A stretch of 64,000 nucleotides of DNA. It comes from an uncultured Bacteroidales bacterium (GTDB taxonomy: Bacteria; Bacteroidota; Bacteroidia; Bacteroidales; F082). The stretch's first letter is position 1. Every line of letters starts with the position of its first letter. The stretch is from assembly GCA_937906455.1 (NCBI GenBank), contig CALCYT010000012.1:1-64000 (forward strand), in the 5' to 3' direction. This document shows positions 42,369 through 51,561 of the stretch, piece by piece. The notes below the pieces were generated by a model. It was not told the origin of the DNA. It was given only the letters and a program-made list of their open reading frames with translations, and ran no database searches. Both the position numbers and the translations under genes were made by a program.

Positions 42369-44831
42369 ATGAATCAGTTTTTGGAAAACAACAAGAAAAG
42401 TCTATGGATAGTGCTTTGCATCGTGGCATTCGCGCTCATCACATTAGTGTATTTCTCGCCGATAATGCAGGGCAAACGCATCAAGCAGCACGACATAGAG
42501 ATGTACAAGGGCATGTCGAAGGAGATTGTCGATTTCAAAGCGCAGACGGGCGAGCAGAGTCTCTGGACCAACTCAATGTTCGGGGGCATGCCGGCATGGA
42601 ATATCGGCGTGCCGCAGGATAGCAACCTCTTTACATTCGTACACAAAGTCTTGGCGGTGGGCTTCCCGCATCCTATAGGCGCCGTGTTTATCAGCATGTT
42701 GGGCTTTTTCATCTTGCTTTTGGTGCTCGATTGCAAGATTTGGGTGAGTTTCATCGGGGCGTTGGCATACGGTTTCACTTCGTATCTGTTTATCGTGATA
42801 GGAGCCGGACATAACTCAAAAGCTGTCGCGATGGCATATATGGCCCCGGTCATCGCAGGTATCTTGTTGACTTACAAAGGGAAATATCTGTGGGGAGGCA
42901 TTTTGACGGCAATTGCGTTGGCTCTTGAGATAAGAGCGGGACATCTTCAGATAACGTATTATCTGCTGCTCATCGTGGTGTGCATCATCATTGCCGAGAT
43001 AGTTGAGATGATAAGAGAAAAAAGGTATGCTCATTTTCTGAAAGCAAGCGGCATCCTTGTCGGCGTTGCAATAATCGCCATATTGACTTGTACCACAACG
43101 CTTTACGCGAATTATGAGTTCGGCAAGGAGACCATGCGCGGCAAACCTGTCTTGAAGGCTGATGTCGCAAACCAGACGAAAGGTCTCGACAGAGACTACG
43201 TCACGCAATGGAGCTACGGCATAGGGGAGACGTGGAGTCTGATGATTCCCAACGTGAAAGGCGGCGCGTCGGCTTACATCGGAAACGACAATCCGGCTTT
43301 GGACAAATGCTCTGACAGGCGTTTCCGTTCCACCATAGCGCAGCAGAACGCCTACTGGGGCGACCAGCCCGGCACCAGCGGACCGGTGTATGTGGGGGCT
43401 ATAGTATGTTTCCTCTTTGTTTTGGGACTTTTCATCGTGAAAGGGAAATATAAATGGGTGCTTCTCGCCGCCACGGTGCTGTCGATTTTGCTTAGCTGGG
43501 GCAAGAATTTCATGGGCTTCACCGATTTCTTCCTCGACTACGTCCCGGGGTACAACAAATTCCGCGCCGTCTCGATGACGTTAGTCATCGCGGAGGTATG
43601 TATGCCTTTGCTCGCATTCCTCGCCTTAGCAGAGATTTTCAAAAACCCGGAGACGCTGAGGCAAAACATGAAATATCTGTATATCTCGTTTGGACTCACG
43701 GGCGGGATATGCCTGCTGTTTTACGTCATGCCACAGGCGTTTTTCAGCTTTTTAAGTCAGGCGGAAGCATTGCAGTTCAAACAGTTACAAGCAGGACAGG
43801 ACGGCTCTGTATATCTCACGTTTGCCAAAGAACTTGAGAACGTGCGTGTCGCTATCTTCCGCGCCGACGCCATCAGAAGCTTCTTCTTTATTATGGTGGC
43901 TGCGGCTCTTATGTTCTTGAGTGTCAAAGGGAAACTCAAGGCAAATTATATGTTTGCGGGATTGGCGCTACTGGTGGTGTTGGATATGTTCACCATCGAC
44001 AAACGTTATCTCAACAACGACAATTTCATTGACAAACGCAAAGCCGACAAGCCTTTTGCTCTGAGCGACATCGACAAGCAGATTTTACGTGACCAAACCC
44101 TTGATTATCGTGTGATTAACCTTACGTTGAGCACTTTCAACGACGCAAGCACATCGTATTTCCATAAGTCGGTGGGAGGCTATAGCGGTGCCAAACTGCG
44201 TCGTTATCAAGATGTTATAGACCATTATCTGACAAAACAAAATGCAAATTACTGGAAAGTGCTTAACATGTTGAATACTAAATATGTGATTTACCAGCGT
44301 GACAACGCGCCGAAAGTGTCGTTCAATCCCGACGCTTTCGGTAATGCATGGATTGTCTCCGGCATAAAATGGGTTGCGACGCCAAATGAGGAGATTGACG
44401 CCATCGCCGACGCTGATGTTAAAAATGTAGCTGTTGTGAACGATGAGTTTAAGAATGTCGCAGGCGATTTTAACGCATCACCTGCCGAAGGCACCATCCA
44501 ACTCGTTGATTATAAGCCAAATGAGTTGAAATACACATTCGATTCATCGAAAGACGAGCTTGTGGTGTTTTCCGAAATATGGACAAAGAAAGGCTGGACG
44601 ATGTGGGTTGACAATGACGAAAGCCCCTTGTTGCGTGCCGACTACATTCTGCGTGCCGCAGTCATTCCGGCTGGTCAGCATGAGATTGTAATGCGTTATG
44701 AGCCAAGCATTTGGCGTATTGGAAACATCATACAGCTGGTATCATCATTCCTGATTTTGGCCGGTCTTGCGACAGTGGTATATTCATGGTTAAAACAGCG
44801 TAAAGACACGTTGAATCGAATCTCCGAATAA
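42369..44831 (+). CDS. YfhO family membrane protein
   Basis: The 820-residue protein has about 12 hydrophobic segments and matches the YfhO family (GT-C-like fold): FSPIMQGKRIKQHDIEMYKGM in parts, WTNSMFGGMPAW, GAGHNSKAVAMAYMAPVIAG in parts and NMLNTKYVIYQ. YfhO proteins are implicated in glycosylation of lipids or lipoteichoic acid in Bacillus and Listeria. Here the partner is the glycosyltransferase gene that begins one base after its stop. An AAGGAAA stretch at about 42341-42347 lies 20 bases before the ATG and is too far for a normal ribosome binding site. Confidence 0.85.
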   Translation: MNQFLENNKKSLWIVLCIVAFALITLVYFSPIMQGKRIKQHDIEMYKGMSKEIVDFKAQTGEQSLWTNSMFGGMPAWNIGVPQDSNLFTFVHKVLAVGFPHPIGAVFISMLGFFILLLVLDCKIWVSFIGALAYGFTSYLFIVIGAGHNSKAVAMAYMAPVIAGILLTYKGKYLWGGILTAIALALEIRAGHLQITYYLLLIVVCIIIAEIVEMIREKRYAHFLKASGILVGVAIIAILTCTTTLYANYEFGKETMRGKPVLKADVANQTKGLDRDYVTQWSYGIGETWSLMIPNVKGGASAYIGNDNPALDKCSDRRFRSTIAQQNAYWGDQPGTSGPVYVGAIVCFLFVLGLFIVKGKYKWVLLAATVLSILLSWGKNFMGFTDFFLDYVPGYNKFRAVSMTLVIAEVCMPLLAFLALAEIFKNPETLRQNMKYLYISFGLTGGICLLFYVMPQAFFSFLSQAEALQFKQLQAGQDGSVYLTFAKELENVRVAIFRADAIRSFFFIMVAAALMFLSVKGKLKANYMFAGLALLVVLDMFTIDKRYLNNDNFIDKRKADKPFALSDIDKQILRDQTLDYRVINLTLSTFNDASTSYFHKSVGGYSGAKLRRYQDVIDHYLTKQNANYWKVLNMLNTKYVIYQRDNAPKVSFNPDAFGNAWIVSGIKWVATPNEEIDAIADADVKNVAVVNDEFKNVAGDFNASPAEGTIQLVDYKPNELKYTFDSSKDELVVFSEIWTKKGWTMWVDNDESPLLRADYILRAAVIPAGQHEIVMRYEPSIWRIGNIIQLVSSFLILAGLATVVYSWLKQRKDTLNRISE

Positions 44832-44832
44832 T

Positions 44833-46164
44833 ATGATGAGGCGCGTTCTGGTAATCACATATTATTGGCCACCGTCGGGAGGCTCCGGCGTTCAGCGATG
44901 GCTGAAGATGTCGAAGTATCTGCCTGAAAACGGCTGGCAACCGGTGATTTACACCGCCGATGAGGCTGAATATCCTGTGGAAGACGCATCGTTGGAAAAG
45001 GATATCGCTCCTGAGACGGAGGTCATCAGACGACCGATTGTGGAGCCTTATACCTTTTATAAAAAGTTCCTCGGCATCAAGAAAGGAGAGAAAGTGAAGG
45101 CGGGATTCATCAACGAGGGCGCGAGAAAAACAGGATGGAAAGAGAACCTAAGTGTTTGGCTGCGAGGCAATTTGTTTATCCCTGACGCTCGCTGCTGGTG
45201 GATAAGACCATCGGTAAAGTATTTAGCTGAATATTTGAAAGAACATCCTGTTGATGCGATGATTTCGACGGGTCCGCCGCATTCTATGCATCTGATAGCC
45301 AAGGCGTTGCATAAAAAATTCAATATTCCGTGGGTCGCCGATTTCCGTGATCCGTGGACCGACATAGATTTTTATAAAGACCTTAAACTGACGAGATGGG
45401 CCGATAAAAAACATCATCGTCTTGAACATCAGGTGCTTACAGAGGCTACAAAGGTCGTCACGGTGGGATGGGACTGTGCCAGAGGTCTTGAAAATCATGG
45501 TGCAAAAGATGTCGCTGTGATAACCAATGGTTATGATGATTCGGAGATAATCGATGTAGAGGTGGGTGAAAATCCGTCTTTCACAATGTCGCACATCGGA
45601 ATCATAGGCGAAAACCGTAACCCTGAAATGTTTTGGCAGGCAATCTCAGAATTGCTAAATAACGATAACGTACATGAAAACACTGTTGAGACGAGACAAA
45701 TCGCGTCTCAATTACGTATTCGTTTGATTGGTCAGATCGATAATTCCGTTCTCGACTCAATAAAACGAAACAATATCGAAAAATATGTAGAGATATTTCC
45801 GTATATTCCTCATAATCAGGTGATTGAAGAACAGCAGAAGTCGAATGTGTTATTGTTGTTTGTCAACAACACCCCTAATGCGAAAGGAATTTTGACCGGA
45901 AAATTATTCGAATACATGGCAAGTGGTCGCCCGATTTTGAGTATCGGACCTGAAGACGGTGATTCGTCAAGGATTTTAAACGAGACGCAGACAGGCATCA
46001 CAGTTGATTTCCACGATAAAGAAAAAATGAAAGAAATAATTTTGGATTTTTATAAAAAACATCAAGAAAATCAATCGATTACTGGACATAATGAGCTTGT
46101 GAAAAAGTATTCGAGAAGAAATTTGACGAAGGAATTTGTGAAAATATTGAACGGGATAATATGA
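44833..46164 (+). CDS. Family 4 glycosyltransferase
   Basis: The 443-residue protein has the GT-B fold: an N-terminal domain beginning VLVITYYWPPSGGSGVQRWLKMS in parts, ISTGPPHSMHLIA and WVADFRDPWTD, and a C-terminal donor-binding half with IGIIGENRNPEMFW, VEIFPYIPHNQVIEEQQKSNVLLLF in parts and LTGKLFEYMASGRPIL, which holds the conserved glutamate. It probably adds a sugar to a surface glycan. It starts one base after yfhO and its stop overlaps the ATG of a decayed second glycosyltransferase (ATGA), indicating a former operon. Confidence 0.88.
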   Translation: MMRRVLVITYYWPPSGGSGVQRWLKMSKYLPENGWQPVIYTADEAEYPVEDASLEKDIAPETEVIRRPIVEPYTFYKKFLGIKKGEKVKAGFINEGARKTGWKENLSVWLRGNLFIPDARCWWIRPSVKYLAEYLKEHPVDAMISTGPPHSMHLIAKALHKKFNIPWVADFRDPWTDIDFYKDLKLTRWADKKHHRLEHQVLTEATKVVTVGWDCARGLENHGAKDVAVITNGYDDSEIIDVEVGENPSFTMSHIGIIGENRNPEMFWQAISELLNNDNVHENTVETRQIASQLRIRLIGQIDNSVLDSIKRNNIEKYVEIFPYIPHNQVIEEQQKSNVLLLFVNNTPNAKGILTGKLFEYMASGRPILSIGPEDGDSSRILNETQTGITVDFHDKEKMKEIILDFYKKHQENQSITGHNELVKKYSRRNLTKEFVKILNGII

Positions 46165-46395
46165 AAGTATTCGTGATAGCGAGAGGAATGCCTACGGAAA
46201 CATATCCGCTAAATGGCATATTCGAGTTTGATCAGGCTAAGGCATGAGCAAAGGCCGGAAACGATGTCGCTATGCTTGTAATTGATTTTCGCTCAAGGAG
46301 TTATAAAAGAAAATACGGCTATTTTTCATACGAGAAAGAGGGAGTAATGATATTTGAGCTGTCGCTGCCATTAGGTGTTTGCCGACGCGCACTGC
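46161..46395 (+). pseudogene. Truncated glycosyltransferase remnant with internal stop
   Basis: The frame starts MKVFVIARGMPTE, reaches NGIFEFDQAKA, meets TGA at 46245-46247 and continues AKAGNDVAMLVIDFRS...LSLPLGVCRRALP. By eye about 49 of 79 positions equal the N-terminus of the intact glycosyltransferase encoded at 46521-47633 on the other strand, where leucine stands at the stop position. Similarity ends near 46395; the remaining two thirds of the gene are missing. A single base change (TTA to TGA) explains the stop. It is followed at once by a fragment of an unrelated gene. Confidence 0.8.
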
Positions 46396-46540
46396 CAAGG
46401 CCATCGTCGGCCTGTCGCTCGATGCCGTGCTGAAATCAGTCGTTTTACTCGCCTTGGGGCTGTTCGCTCTTTACAGGCTGAAGGTGTCGCAGTCGGTGAA
46501 CGACTTGGTGGATAAGGTTTTTAGAAAGAATAGGACTTGA
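46396..46540 (+). pseudogene. C-terminal remnant of a putative flippase (Wzx-like)
   Basis: In a different frame from the preceding remnant the sequence reads AKAIVGLSLDAVLKSVVLLALG, FALYRLKVSQSVNDLVDKVF and RKNRT, then stops at 46538-46540. A hydrophobic helix followed by a basic tail with SVNDLVDK resembles the C-terminal end of polysaccharide flippases of the Wzx type. No start codon or upstream part exists. The join to the glycosyltransferase remnant fits an internal deletion in a former polysaccharide locus. Its last 20 bases overlap the 3' end of the convergent glycosyltransferase gene. Confidence 0.5.
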
Positions 46541-47633
46541 CGATTTTTTCTGCGATGACTTTGGGGGAGAATTGGGCAATGCAGTTGTCGGAAATCCGCT
46601 TTGGGTCGTAATCATGATAGTTTTGTCGCATCAAACGCATGGCGTCGGCAAGTCGGACGACATCGTTCACGGGGACGAGTGTCCCGTTGCTCTCGTTGAC
46701 GAAGGATTCCGGTCCGCCGCAACGAGTGGCGATGACGGGAAGGCCTGCGTACATGGCTTCGATATAACAGACTCCGAAGGTCTCGCTTTGCGAGGGCAGC
46801 ACGAAGGCATGGCTCTTTTGGAACACGGCATTGATTTCGGAGCGTTCAAGTTGCCCAAGTAGCTCCACCTGGTTCTGTAAGCCCAGTTGCTTGATTTGGT
46901 CACCGAGCCTGGCTTTTTCGGGACCGTCGCCTATGATGTGGAGGCAGGCACCGTCACCCACTTGCGAAAAGGCGTCAATCAACAGGTCGAAGGCTTTTTC
47001 TGGGATCAGGTTGCCCACGGAAACGAAAACAAAAGGTGAGTCGTCTTTGGCTTGGTTGTGCCAGCCAAAGCTTTTGTTGTCCACTATGTTGGGGATGACC
47101 ACGCTTTCACGATGGAAATTCCGTATGATTTTGTCGCGTAACGATGGGGAGACACAAATTAATCGGTCGCAGCTTTGGTAGGCTTTGGTGGCAAGGCTTT
47201 TGTCTAAGTCGCTGATTTGCTCGGCGTGTTTGTTGAGTTTGCTGCTGTGTTCAGTAATGACGTAAGGAATGTCATATTTCTTCTTCAGGATGCTGGCAAT
47301 GGCAGCAATGGAGTAGAAGTGGGCGTGAACGACATCGGGCTTGCCAAACGACTTAAGCATGGCACGGAAAGGGATGAGAAAAAGCCTTTGAAGCAAAGGT
47401 ATGGCCCTCCGATAAACATTGAGCGGCAACGACATCTCAAAGACATGCACCCCTTCTCTTTCATACTTGAACAAGCCGAAATGCCTTTTGTATGAAAATG
47501 CCCTGAAATCGATGGCCACAAAAGCCACCTCGTGGCCCAAGTCGGCAAGTGCTTTGGCTTGGTCGAATTCGAAAATCCCATATAAAGGATGTTCTTTTGA
47601 GGGTACCCCTCTCGAAATGACGGCGATTTTCAT
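46521..47633 (-). CDS. Family 4 glycosyltransferase
   Basis: The 370-residue GT-B enzyme is intact: MKIAVISRGVPSKEHPLYGIFEFDQ in parts at the start, VVHAHFYSIAAIASILKKKY, ITEHSSKLN, VFVSVGNLIPEKAFDLLIDAF in parts, IGDGPEKARL and the donor-binding motif SQSETFGVCYIEAMYAGLPVIATRCGG in parts (E-x7-E). Product and acceptor are unknown. It follows licD after 3 bases and is the last gene of the run atpB to this gene. Its N-terminus is closely related to the decayed glycosyltransferase in the opposite orientation. Confidence 0.9.
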   Translation of the reverse strand: MKIAVISRGVPSKEHPLYGIFEFDQAKALADLGHEVAFVAIDFRAFSYKRHFGLFKYEREGVHVFEMSLPLNVYRRAIPLLQRLFLIPFRAMLKSFGKPDVVHAHFYSIAAIASILKKKYDIPYVITEHSSKLNKHAEQISDLDKSLATKAYQSCDRLICVSPSLRDKIIRNFHRESVVIPNIVDNKSFGWHNQAKDDSPFVFVSVGNLIPEKAFDLLIDAFSQVGDGACLHIIGDGPEKARLGDQIKQLGLQNQVELLGQLERSEINAVFQKSHAFVLPSQSETFGVCYIEAMYAGLPVIATRCGGPESFVNESNGTLVPVNDVVRLADAMRLMRQNYHDYDPKRISDNCIAQFSPKVIAEKIVKSYSF

Positions 47634-47636
47634 GGC

Positions 47637-48434
47637 TCAGTTCATTTCCACATGGATGATGTGTGTGACACGTTTCTCCTTGGGAGGGACTTTCATATAG
47701 TCGCCATAAATGCTGGTGAGGTAGCGGTCGGGGTCGGCAGGTCCAAGAAAGGTCTTTCCTTCAAATACAATGTCCTTGAGGGGGAAGACGAAGTCTTTCG
47801 GATAGGAGTTGCCGTAAGGGTTGAAACGCTTTTCATAACCCAAACGGTTCTTCGGCAGCAATTGCAATACGCCCCAAACCACATCGAGGACGACCTTCAT
47901 GAACGGGAAGCACAGCGTGGCAAGATGGTTTTTCAAGCTGATGTCCTGCTTAACGGAATAGAAGAAATGTATTTTCTTGTACCATCGCAAGATGCCCTTT
48001 TGGAGTTTCTTTGGCACAGAGGGATAGGGCTTTACCTCAAAAATGTCGACAAATAGCCCTTTTTGGTAGTCTTTGGTGAAATCCTCGTGCTGGGTGACGA
48101 AAAACGAGTTTCTGTCGCGCACTTTGTTGACCAACATGTCGTAGGATGGGTCGCTCTCTTTGGTTTGGAGGAAGAGCGTCGGGGGAAGCTCCTTCGGGGC
48201 GATTTCCTTGAATTTGTTGAAATCTTCGGTCATCATGGCGATGTCAAGGTCATCATCCCAAGGGATGAACCCGCCGTGACGAACGGCCCCGAGTAGCGTG
48301 CCGAAATCAATCCAATAATGGATGTTGTTTCTGCGACATACTTTGTCAATCTCAACCATGATGTCGAGCAGGCGCATTTGCATCTTTCTCAGCAATGTAC
48401 CCTCAGTGTTGTATTTGGAGAAATCGTCTGTCAT
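47637..48434 (-). CDS. licD: LicD family phosphotransferase-like protein
   Basis: The 265-residue protein matches LicD: IHYWIDFGTLLGAVRHGGFIPWDDDLDIAMM in parts at about residues 38-68, with the aspartates of the nucleotidyltransferase fold, and the C-terminal GDYMKVPPKEKRVTHI. LicD proteins transfer phosphocholine or similar phospho-groups to surface glycans. The start overlaps the stop of the upstream methyltransferase by 4 bases, and the glycosyltransferase follows after 3 bases, so all three act together on a glycan is the likely reading. Confidence 0.88.
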   Translation of the reverse strand: MTDDFSKYNTEGTLLRKMQMRLLDIMVEIDKVCRRNNIHYWIDFGTLLGAVRHGGFIPWDDDLDIAMMTEDFNKFKEIAPKELPPTLFLQTKESDPSYDMLVNKVRDRNSFFVTQHEDFTKDYQKGLFVDIFEVKPYPSVPKKLQKGILRWYKKIHFFYSVKQDISLKNHLATLCFPFMKVVLDVVWGVLQLLPKNRLGYEKRFNPYGNSYPKDFVFPLKDIVFEGKTFLGPADPDRYLTSIYGDYMKVPPKEKRVTHIIHVEMN

Positions 48435-49057
48435 TTTCTTGCGATTACTCTGATATATGTCTCATTTTTGCCGTTGTAAGGCGCAAAATCTTTGTCTTCT
48501 CTCGCGAAATTCAAGGAAAAACCGAGATTTCTCAAGTCGTCACAAAGCTTGTCGAAATTGATAAACCTGCGGTAATGATTGTCCAAAATGAACGCATCTT
48601 TCTCATTTTCAACAGCTTCGCCAACCTTGTAGATTTCGTTTCTCTGACCGCGCACCTCAATGCATAGCAAACCGTTTTTTTTCAGGTTGCGATAGGCCCA
48701 TTCCAATGTGCGGTTTTCCTGCTCTTTGTTCACCGAATGCAATGTGAATCGCGAATAAACCACATCATAAGGCTCGCTGTCCATCAAATCGGTGAAGTCA
48801 TCGCATCTAAAATCAAGATTATCAAGATGTTGATATTGATTTATCAAGAGACAAATCTCGTTATAGCATTGGTCGATGGCGTCAACATTATGTCCTTGTT
48901 TGGCGAAAAACACCGAGTCGCGACCATTGCCGCAGCCAAGCTCGACAATGTCAACTTTTCTATCTTCAAGTAAATCAGCGACATAGTGCGCAAACAACGA
49001 CGGCATAAGCTCGGCGTTTTGTTTCGAATAATATTGTTCCCAATAATTGAAATCCAT
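48431..49057 (-). CDS. Class I SAM-dependent methyltransferase
   Basis: The 208-residue protein has the Rossmann methyltransferase motifs: VDIVELGCGNGRDSVFFAKQGHNVDAID in parts (motif I and acidic strand), FRCDDFTDL, YDVVYSRFTLHSV and LLCIEVRG. The substrate is unknown; the context (LicD, glycosyltransferase) suggests a glycan. It begins 2 bases after the end of atpG, so it may be cotranscribed with the ATP synthase genes. Confidence 0.82.
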   Translation of the reverse strand: MDFNYWEQYYSKQNAELMPSLFAHYVADLLEDRKVDIVELGCGNGRDSVFFAKQGHNVDAIDQCYNEICLLINQYQHLDNLDFRCDDFTDLMDSEPYDVVYSRFTLHSVNKEQENRTLEWAYRNLKKNGLLCIEVRGQRNEIYKVGEAVENEKDAFILDNHYRRFINFDKLCDDLRNLGFSLNFAREDKDFAPYNGKNETYIRVIARK

Positions 49058-49059
49058 AA

Positions 49060-49956
49060 TTACAATGCGTTGGCACCGCCTACAATCTCGATAATCTCGT
49101 TCGTGATGGCTCCTTGGCGGGCTTTGTTATATGACAAATTCAAGTCTTTAAGCAGCTCGCCGGCGTTGTCGGTGGCCTTAGTCATCGAGACCATCCTCGC
49201 GCCGTGTTCCGAGGTGAAGCTGTCAAGTAATATTTTATAAACCTGAAGTTTTAACGAATTGGGAATCAGTGAGCTGAGAATCTCTTCCTTGGAAGGCTGG
49301 AAGATGTATTCCGTCTCTTCAACGGCATCCTCCTCATCTTCGACCTGCTTTTCGTTGACGATAGGCAAAAACTGCTCTTTTACCAAAATCTGTGTCCCCG
49401 CGTTCTTGAACTGATTGTAAATGAAAATGATACGGTCATATTTCTCATCAGTGAAGTCGTTCATCAGCCTTTCGGCGAAAGCTATGGTGTTGTCGTATGA
49501 CAGCTTGTCGAGGAGCTCGTTCTCGTTGCTGGCGACGCGGTACTTCCTGAAACGCAGCGTCTCCTCTATCTTCTTGCTGATGCAGAGAATATCGACGTTA
49601 CCTTTCTCATATTGCACCTTGAAGTCTTCGTTCAAGGCATGCAAAAGCTCGCGTAACACATTGACGTTGAACACTCCGCACAGCCCTTTGTTGGATGCCA
49701 CCGGAATCAGGAGGATCTTCTCGTCTTCAGGGTTTTCTTTATGGATTTTGGCAAACACGCCCTCTGTCGATGACTGTAACGCCGTTGACAGATGCTGTCG
49801 TATCTCCTGGAGCTTGGAAGCATACGGACGCAACGCCGCTATGGTAGTCTGCGACTTACGGAGCTTCGATGCCGACACCATCTTCATGGCCGAGGTGATC
49901 TGCATCGTCGAGTTTACCGAGTTGATTCGTGTCCTGACTTCCTTGAGATTTGCCAT
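49060..49956 (-). CDS. atpG: ATP synthase gamma subunit
   Basis: The 298-residue protein forms the rotating central stalk of F1. The N-terminal helix NLKEVRTRINSVNSTMQITSAMKMVSASKL in parts, SNKGLCGVFN-type motif (VASNKGLCGVFN) and the C-terminal NLSYNKARQGAITNEIIEIVGGANAL in parts are characteristic. An acidic insertion near residue 210 (VEDEEDAVEETE) is noticeable. Five bases separate it from atpA. Confidence 0.95.
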   Translation of the reverse strand: MANLKEVRTRINSVNSTMQITSAMKMVSASKLRKSQTTIAALRPYASKLQEIRQHLSTALQSSTEGVFAKIHKENPEDEKILLIPVASNKGLCGVFNVNVLRELLHALNEDFKVQYEKGNVDILCISKKIEETLRFRKYRVASNENELLDKLSYDNTIAFAERLMNDFTDEKYDRIIFIYNQFKNAGTQILVKEQFLPIVNEKQVEDEEDAVEETEYIFQPSKEEILSSLIPNSLKLQVYKILLDSFTSEHGARMVSMTKATDNAGELLKDLNLSYNKARQGAITNEIIEIVGGANAL

Positions 49957-49961
49957 AACAA

Positions 49962-51551
49962 TCAGTCTTTCTTAGTCATTGCGATGATTATGTCTTCAGC
50001 GGCTTTGTTCAGTACCGCTCTCTCGTTGTTGCCGTAATTGCCGCTACGCAGAGCCTCCATCGTCGCTTTATGTGTGCTGTTGAGCAAGGTAAGATAGCGT
50101 TTTTGGAACTCTGCCACCTGGTTGGGCTGAATTTTTCTGAGCAGATTATTCACTCCGCAGTAGATGATTGCCACTTCTTCCTCAACCCTCAGCGGTGACG
50201 ACTGTGGCTGGATGAGTATCTGCACGTTACGGCGGCCTTTGTCGAGAACGGCTTGTGTGGCAGCGTCGAGGTCGGAGCCGAACTTCGAGAACGCCTCAAG
50301 CTCGCGGAACTGTGCCTGGTCGAGTTTCAGTGTCCCCGCCACTTTCTTCATCGACTTGATTTGAGCTTTGCCGCCCACACGCGACACCGAGATTCCCACG
50401 TTGATGGCGGGACGTATGCCTGCGTTGAAGAGGTTCGTCTCAAGGAAAATCTGTCCGTCGGTGATGGAGATGACGTTTGTCGGGATGTATGCCGACACGT
50501 CGCCTGCCTGCGTCTCGATGATTGGCAGAGCCGTCAAGGAGCCGCCGCCTTTCACCTTGTCTTTCAGGCACTCCGGAAGGTCGTTCATCTTAGCCGCGAT
50601 CTCGTCGTTGTTGATGATTTTTGCCGCTCTCTCGAGGAGTCGTGAGTGCAGGTAGAACACGTCGCCCGGGTATGCCTCACGTCCTGGCGGGCGGCGGAGC
50701 AGCAACGAGACCTCACGGTAAGCCACCGCCTGTTTCGAGAGGTCATCGTAGATGATGAGTGCGGCGCGACCCGTGTCACGGAAATACTCGCCTATGGCGG
50801 CACCTGCAAACGGTGCGTAATATTGCATGGCGGCGGCGTTGGATGCAGTGGCGGCCACCACTATGGTATATGGCATAGCACCATGATCTTCAAGGCTTTG
50901 CACTATGTTGGCGACGGTGGAGCCTTTCTGTCCTATTGCCACGTAGATGCAATACACCGGCTCTCCCTTGTCGTAGAACTCTTTTTGGTTGATGATGGTG
51001 TCTATCGCGATGGCGGTCTTTCCCGTCTGACGGTCGCCGATGATAAGCTCACGCTGTCCGCGTCCGATAGGAATCATGGCGTCGATGGCCTTGATGCCGG
51101 TCTGCAATGGCTCGTCAACGGGTTTGCGGAAGATTACGCCCGGAGCCTTGCGTTCGAGAGGCATCTCCACCGTCTCGCCTTTTATCTCGCCCTTGCCGTC
51201 GATGGGTTGTCCGAGGGTGTTGATGACACGTCCGAGCAGTCCTTCGCCCACTTTCACTGAAGCGATGCGGTGAGTGCACACTACGGTGTCGCCCTCGTTG
51301 ATGTTGCCGGCCTCGCTAAGAAGCACCACGCCGACGTTGTCTTCCTCAAGGTTGAGCGCGATGCCCATCGCACCGGTCTTCTCAAACTCCACAAGTTCTC
51401 CGGCTTCCACGTCACGCATGCCATAGACACGCGCCACGCCGTCTCCGACATTGAGCACCGTGCCTTTCACGTCAAGCGAGGCCTCGTTCTCGAAATTCGT
51501 CAGCTCGTCAAGCAAAATAGCTGAAACCTCAGCGGGTTTTATTGTTCCCAT
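49962..51551 (-). CDS. atpA: ATP synthase alpha subunit
   Basis: The 529-residue protein is the non-catalytic nucleotide-binding F1 subunit. Walker A is GDRQTGKTAIAIDTI; ALIIYDDLSKQAVAYREVSLLLRRPPGREAYPGDVFYLHSRLLERAA (read in parts) is the family signature. Length is typical. It is followed by atpG and preceded by atpH with 10 bases between. Confidence 0.97.
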   Translation of the reverse strand: MGTIKPAEVSAILLDELTNFENEASLDVKGTVLNVGDGVARVYGMRDVEAGELVEFEKTGAMGIALNLEEDNVGVVLLSEAGNINEGDTVVCTHRIASVKVGEGLLGRVINTLGQPIDGKGEIKGETVEMPLERKAPGVIFRKPVDEPLQTGIKAIDAMIPIGRGQRELIIGDRQTGKTAIAIDTIINQKEFYDKGEPVYCIYVAIGQKGSTVANIVQSLEDHGAMPYTIVVAATASNAAAMQYYAPFAGAAIGEYFRDTGRAALIIYDDLSKQAVAYREVSLLLRRPPGREAYPGDVFYLHSRLLERAAKIINNDEIAAKMNDLPECLKDKVKGGGSLTALPIIETQAGDVSAYIPTNVISITDGQIFLETNLFNAGIRPAINVGISVSRVGGKAQIKSMKKVAGTLKLDQAQFRELEAFSKFGSDLDAATQAVLDKGRRNVQILIQPQSSPLRVEEEVAIIYCGVNNLLRKIQPNQVAEFQKRYLTLLNSTHKATMEALRSGNYGNNERAVLNKAAEDIIIAMTKKD

Positions 51552-51561
51552 ATCTTGTGTT

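Noticed and set aside
46245..46247. Possible selenocysteine TGA in the glycosyltransferase remnant
   Set aside because: The related intact enzyme has leucine at this position, the gene is also truncated, and no SECIS-like hairpin was noticed.
47604..47625. Repeat end tcgaaatgac at the start of a glycosyltransferase gene
   Set aside because: It encodes the conserved N-terminus (AVISRG) and has no second arm.
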